64,000 bases of DNA from Clavelina lepadiformis. Lineage: Eukaryota; Chordata; Ascidiacea; Aplousobranchia; Clavelinidae. The notes under the pieces were generated by a model. That model ran no database searches. It was not told the origin of the DNA and saw only the letters and a list, made by a program, of their open reading frames with translations. Positions 61,317-64,000 of the stretch are shown one piece after another. The DNA lies in contig NC_135245.1 in the NCBI RefSeq assembly GCF_947623445.1, positions 15,755,501 through 15,819,500 of the forward strand, in the 5' to 3' direction. The stretch's first letter is position 1, and every line of letters starts with the position of its first letter. A program made the translations under genes and the position numbers.

Positions 61317-62332
61317 TAAGCCAGTAGTTCATATATTTACTTAATCGTTTGCTCTACTGTAAAGTAGGCCTGTAGCCTATAACTTACAGCAGTTTTTTAC
61401 AAGAAATCGTTCGTGCAAAGATGCAAATTTTGGCTTGATGGCGGGCACTGAAGACTCAAATTTTTGTTTTGGCTGTAGGCTTATTTATTATAAATTGGCG
61501 TTCAAACACCCAGCTTTTCTTTATTTATTATAAATCAGCATGAAGACAAAAATTTCAGCATGCACAATGATGAATCTCAGACGTGCAGGTGCCTAATTTT
61601 CCACTATGGAGTTATACATAGTCGATCTTGCTGGATACCAATTGATCATTCACACTTTTCTCTCTGTTTTATAAAAATTTAAATCTAGGTGTACCAATGT
61701 TTCATATATAATATTTGTAAATGCTAGGGTTTTGTTTTCAGTAAAAAATAACTGGACTTGCAGAGGATTTGAGTGTTTGTCCCATAGAATAACATGGACG
61801 ACGAGCAATCTGCTGTGCAATCAAATGCAACAACAACAATAAGGAGAAAGAAGAACGAAGGATTTGTGAAGGGATCTATAATTAGGATTGCTCTGCAAAA
61901 CTTTCTGTAAATAAAATTGTTTGTTTTGAATACAATCTAATGCTACTGAAAAGTTTGTATGCTCAACTTAAGAAATATAGTGGTGTGGCATGAAAGGTGG
62001 CTTATCTACTCAGATATCGGTACGAAATGTGCTGTTATTTAAATTATTGTATAATATTATAGGCTAATTACGCTGACAATGCTCAATTTTTAGTATTGGA
62101 TTTATTGGCATTTTTAAAAACACACAATTGTAGATGATAAATACCACTTGCTGCAGTATGTAGGTTATCAATGCTTTTGCTCTATATTGAAAAAGTTGAT
62201 TAGGGCCGAGCTGTTTGTAGCCAAACGTAATAACATGAGTTATTCTTTTTGAGTCATTCCATGTATAAAATCAACCAGGCCTTGTAACCACTAGTCTTGA
62301 CTTTTGATGATTTGGGTGTATATGTTGTAGAG
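61317..62332. other. Intergenic stretch with a dispersed repeat fragment
   Basis: 61485-61620 matches the repeat near 15240-15340 and 24960-25010 (shared TTATTTATTATAAAT and GATGAATCTC..ACGTGCAG.TGCC). The remainder shows nothing recognisable. Confidence 0.4.
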
Positions 62333-62846
62333 CAGTGGTTCCCAACCGCGGCTCTTAGAGCCGCATGCGGCTCCAAGGTAGCTTTCTTGCGGCTCTCATT
62401 GACCCACAAAAAGATAAAAAATCTATTTATAATAATTAGGGCAATTATTTTTTGACATGTCAAAAAAAGTCAGAAATTGGTCAAAATTTATAGCGTTAGT
62501 TCAAAATTGTTTACATATTTTTCATTTTACATCTTACAGTTACACATTGTAGCCTACTTTATACTGTTGTGAATGGCCCATTGTCTACTTATTGTGAATC
62601 ATAAACCGCCTCCAGAATCCTAAACCGCAATTGCGCCTCACTTTGACAAAGTTGTTAAAGCTCAAAGCCAATGCCAAGTTGGACATTAAATTGATTTGTG
62701 TTATTTTTCTTGTTAATGTTGCTATTCGTTGGTACATGATTTCATGCTTTAAAATTTTCGTTATAATTACTTGAGTGTTTTCATGCGGCTCCATATGTAC
62801 TCTGAAGTAATTCGGCCCCGACACCAAAAAAGGTTGGGAACCACTG
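62333..62846. mobile_element. Nonautonomous hAT element with perfect target duplication
   Basis: Ends CAGTGGTTCCCAACCGCGGC and inverted CAGTGGTTCCCAACCTTTTT, with TTGTAGAG on both sides (62325-62332 and 62847-62854). 514 bp. Its interior is the parent family of the fragment in ZCCHC8 intron 1 (26763-27020). Confidence 0.88.
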
Positions 62847-63160
62847 TTGTAGAGCCTCAAAAAATTGAAATTAAAGAAAAAATTTTGAAAACACCTTAAG
62901 TCGTTTTCAAGTTATTGCAATATGAATTTTTCACCACTTGAAGGAGATTAGGTTGGTGAACACTGGTCACTCGTAGTGATTTTCTTCAATATATATGTTT
63001 ATTTATAAAAGTACAATAATAAACAAATGACATTGTTACCATTTTTGGTGTCAAGGAATTTATTTCAGCAGTTAAAAATTTCTTAAACACCTCCTTTATA
63101 TAATAACTTAGGGTTTTTGAATGTAGATCCAAGGTTAATTTTATGGCACAATTAAAAAAT

Positions 63161-64000
63161 AGCAATGATCTCCGAAACAAAACTTTAGAATATTTGTGTG
63201 GTATGATTCAATTATTTTCCTATATCCAAAAATTATGAACTTGTTTTTTGAGCTTAAAGAGTGAAATGAGTTTGAACAAGTGCTTGACATTTTACGACAT
63301 CAAGTTTGGATCAATAGAGACTATCTTCCAACAATAATAAATAGCAGCACATGCAATTGATATATTTTTTGAAACATTTATCAAAATATCTGATTGCACG
63401 AAAGCTGCTGTTTTATCCTTGTATAAAAATGATGAATACGAATTTACCTAACTCAACTTTTCAAAAATCTGCCCAGTTTCCATTAGAAAGGTCCTGTGCT
63501 CTAGCTTGGCCTTTTTCCTAAAGAAATTTTACAAAACTTAACTTTTGAAACAGTTAAGGAATAAATTCCTATACCTTCTATCATTTTTAATCAAAATTTT
63601 TGTTTGCAGTTAAAATATTCACATTATAATTCTATTATGATTAACTTAAAGTCTGTGTATGTTCTGTCATGTGTGAGTATAACTAGCAATTAAATCACCT
63701 AATAGTAAAATACAACGATACCAGAATTTGCTTACTAAGCATTGCATGTGGCCATGTAATTGAGATTATGTTGTTTATGTCTTGAACCAATTTCTACTTT
63801 TGAATCGCTTACAAATTCAATTTTCCAGTTTTATGAAGTGCCTTTGTCTTTAGCCCCACTAGGACCAAGTATGACAGTATCACAATAACTTTTTTACTCT
63901 TTAAGCTCAAAAAACAAGTTCACAATTTTTGGATACAGGAAACTACTTGAACCACACTACAAAAAATTTCACAAATTTTGTTTTGGAGATCGTTGCTATT
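63161..64000. mobile_element. Element with long inverted repeats, cut by the window edge
   Basis: 63161-63271 and 63890-64000 are inverted copies of each other (for example ATATCCAAAAATT.TGAACTT and GAGCTTAAAGAGT) with roughly 85% identity by eye. The arms probably continue outward on both sides, beyond the window on the right. No transposase was recognised in the 620 bases between them. Confidence 0.65.

Overview
The window is AT-rich, intron-rich animal DNA. A HIPK-family kinase and ZCCHC8, both clearly alignable to their vertebrate counterparts, sit beside a tandem block of trypsinogens, with short to medium introns and many hAT- and pogo-type transposon remnants. This suggests an invertebrate deuterostome, most likely a tunicate such as Ciona. 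The species is an inference; no ribosomal or mitochondrial marker is present. No prokaryotic features, rRNA genes or CRISPR arrays were seen.

Layout. (1) 1-15.8 kb, minus strand: a HIPK gene of 16 readable coding exons, running off the left edge before its last exon(s). A GC-richer promoter stretch with YY1-, CRE-, E-box- and E2F-like sites lies at 15.73-15.88 kb. One large intron holds two pogo-like elements. (2) 16.0-25.6 kb: a transposon-rich gap with a foldback hairpin, a decayed Ty3/Gypsy element, a second copy of one pogo-like element carrying a 42-bp palindrome, two hAT elements with target-site duplications, a small palindromic MITE and a tRNA-like SINE head. (3) 25.69-32.28 kb, plus strand: ZCCHC8, the scaffold of the nuclear exosome targeting complex, reconstructed as 13 exons and 777 residues. 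(4) 34.7-53.9 kb, minus strand: four intact six-exon trypsinogen genes of about 245 residues, in a tandem array whose intergenic spacers are duplicated too. (5) 54-64 kb: no confident gene. Four hAT elements with perfect or near-perfect 8-bp target duplications are present, one nested in another, and a long inverted repeat runs off the right edge.

How the genes relate. HIPK (nuclear kinase) and ZCCHC8 (nuclear RNA decay) are single housekeeping or regulatory genes with no evident functional link. The four trypsinogens are one unit: the same exon phases, the same DDDK activation site, a conserved TATA box about 70 bp upstream of each ATG, and an E-box plus TTTCTGG pair just upstream of the TATA box resembling the bipartite PTF1 site of vertebrate acinar enzyme genes. 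Because whole blocks were copied, transposons present in one block and absent at the matching place in another give relative ages for the insertions.

Exon boundaries were placed by hand from GT/AG sites, reading frame and remembered family similarity. All multi-exon models keep an open frame throughout, but no transcript data support them.
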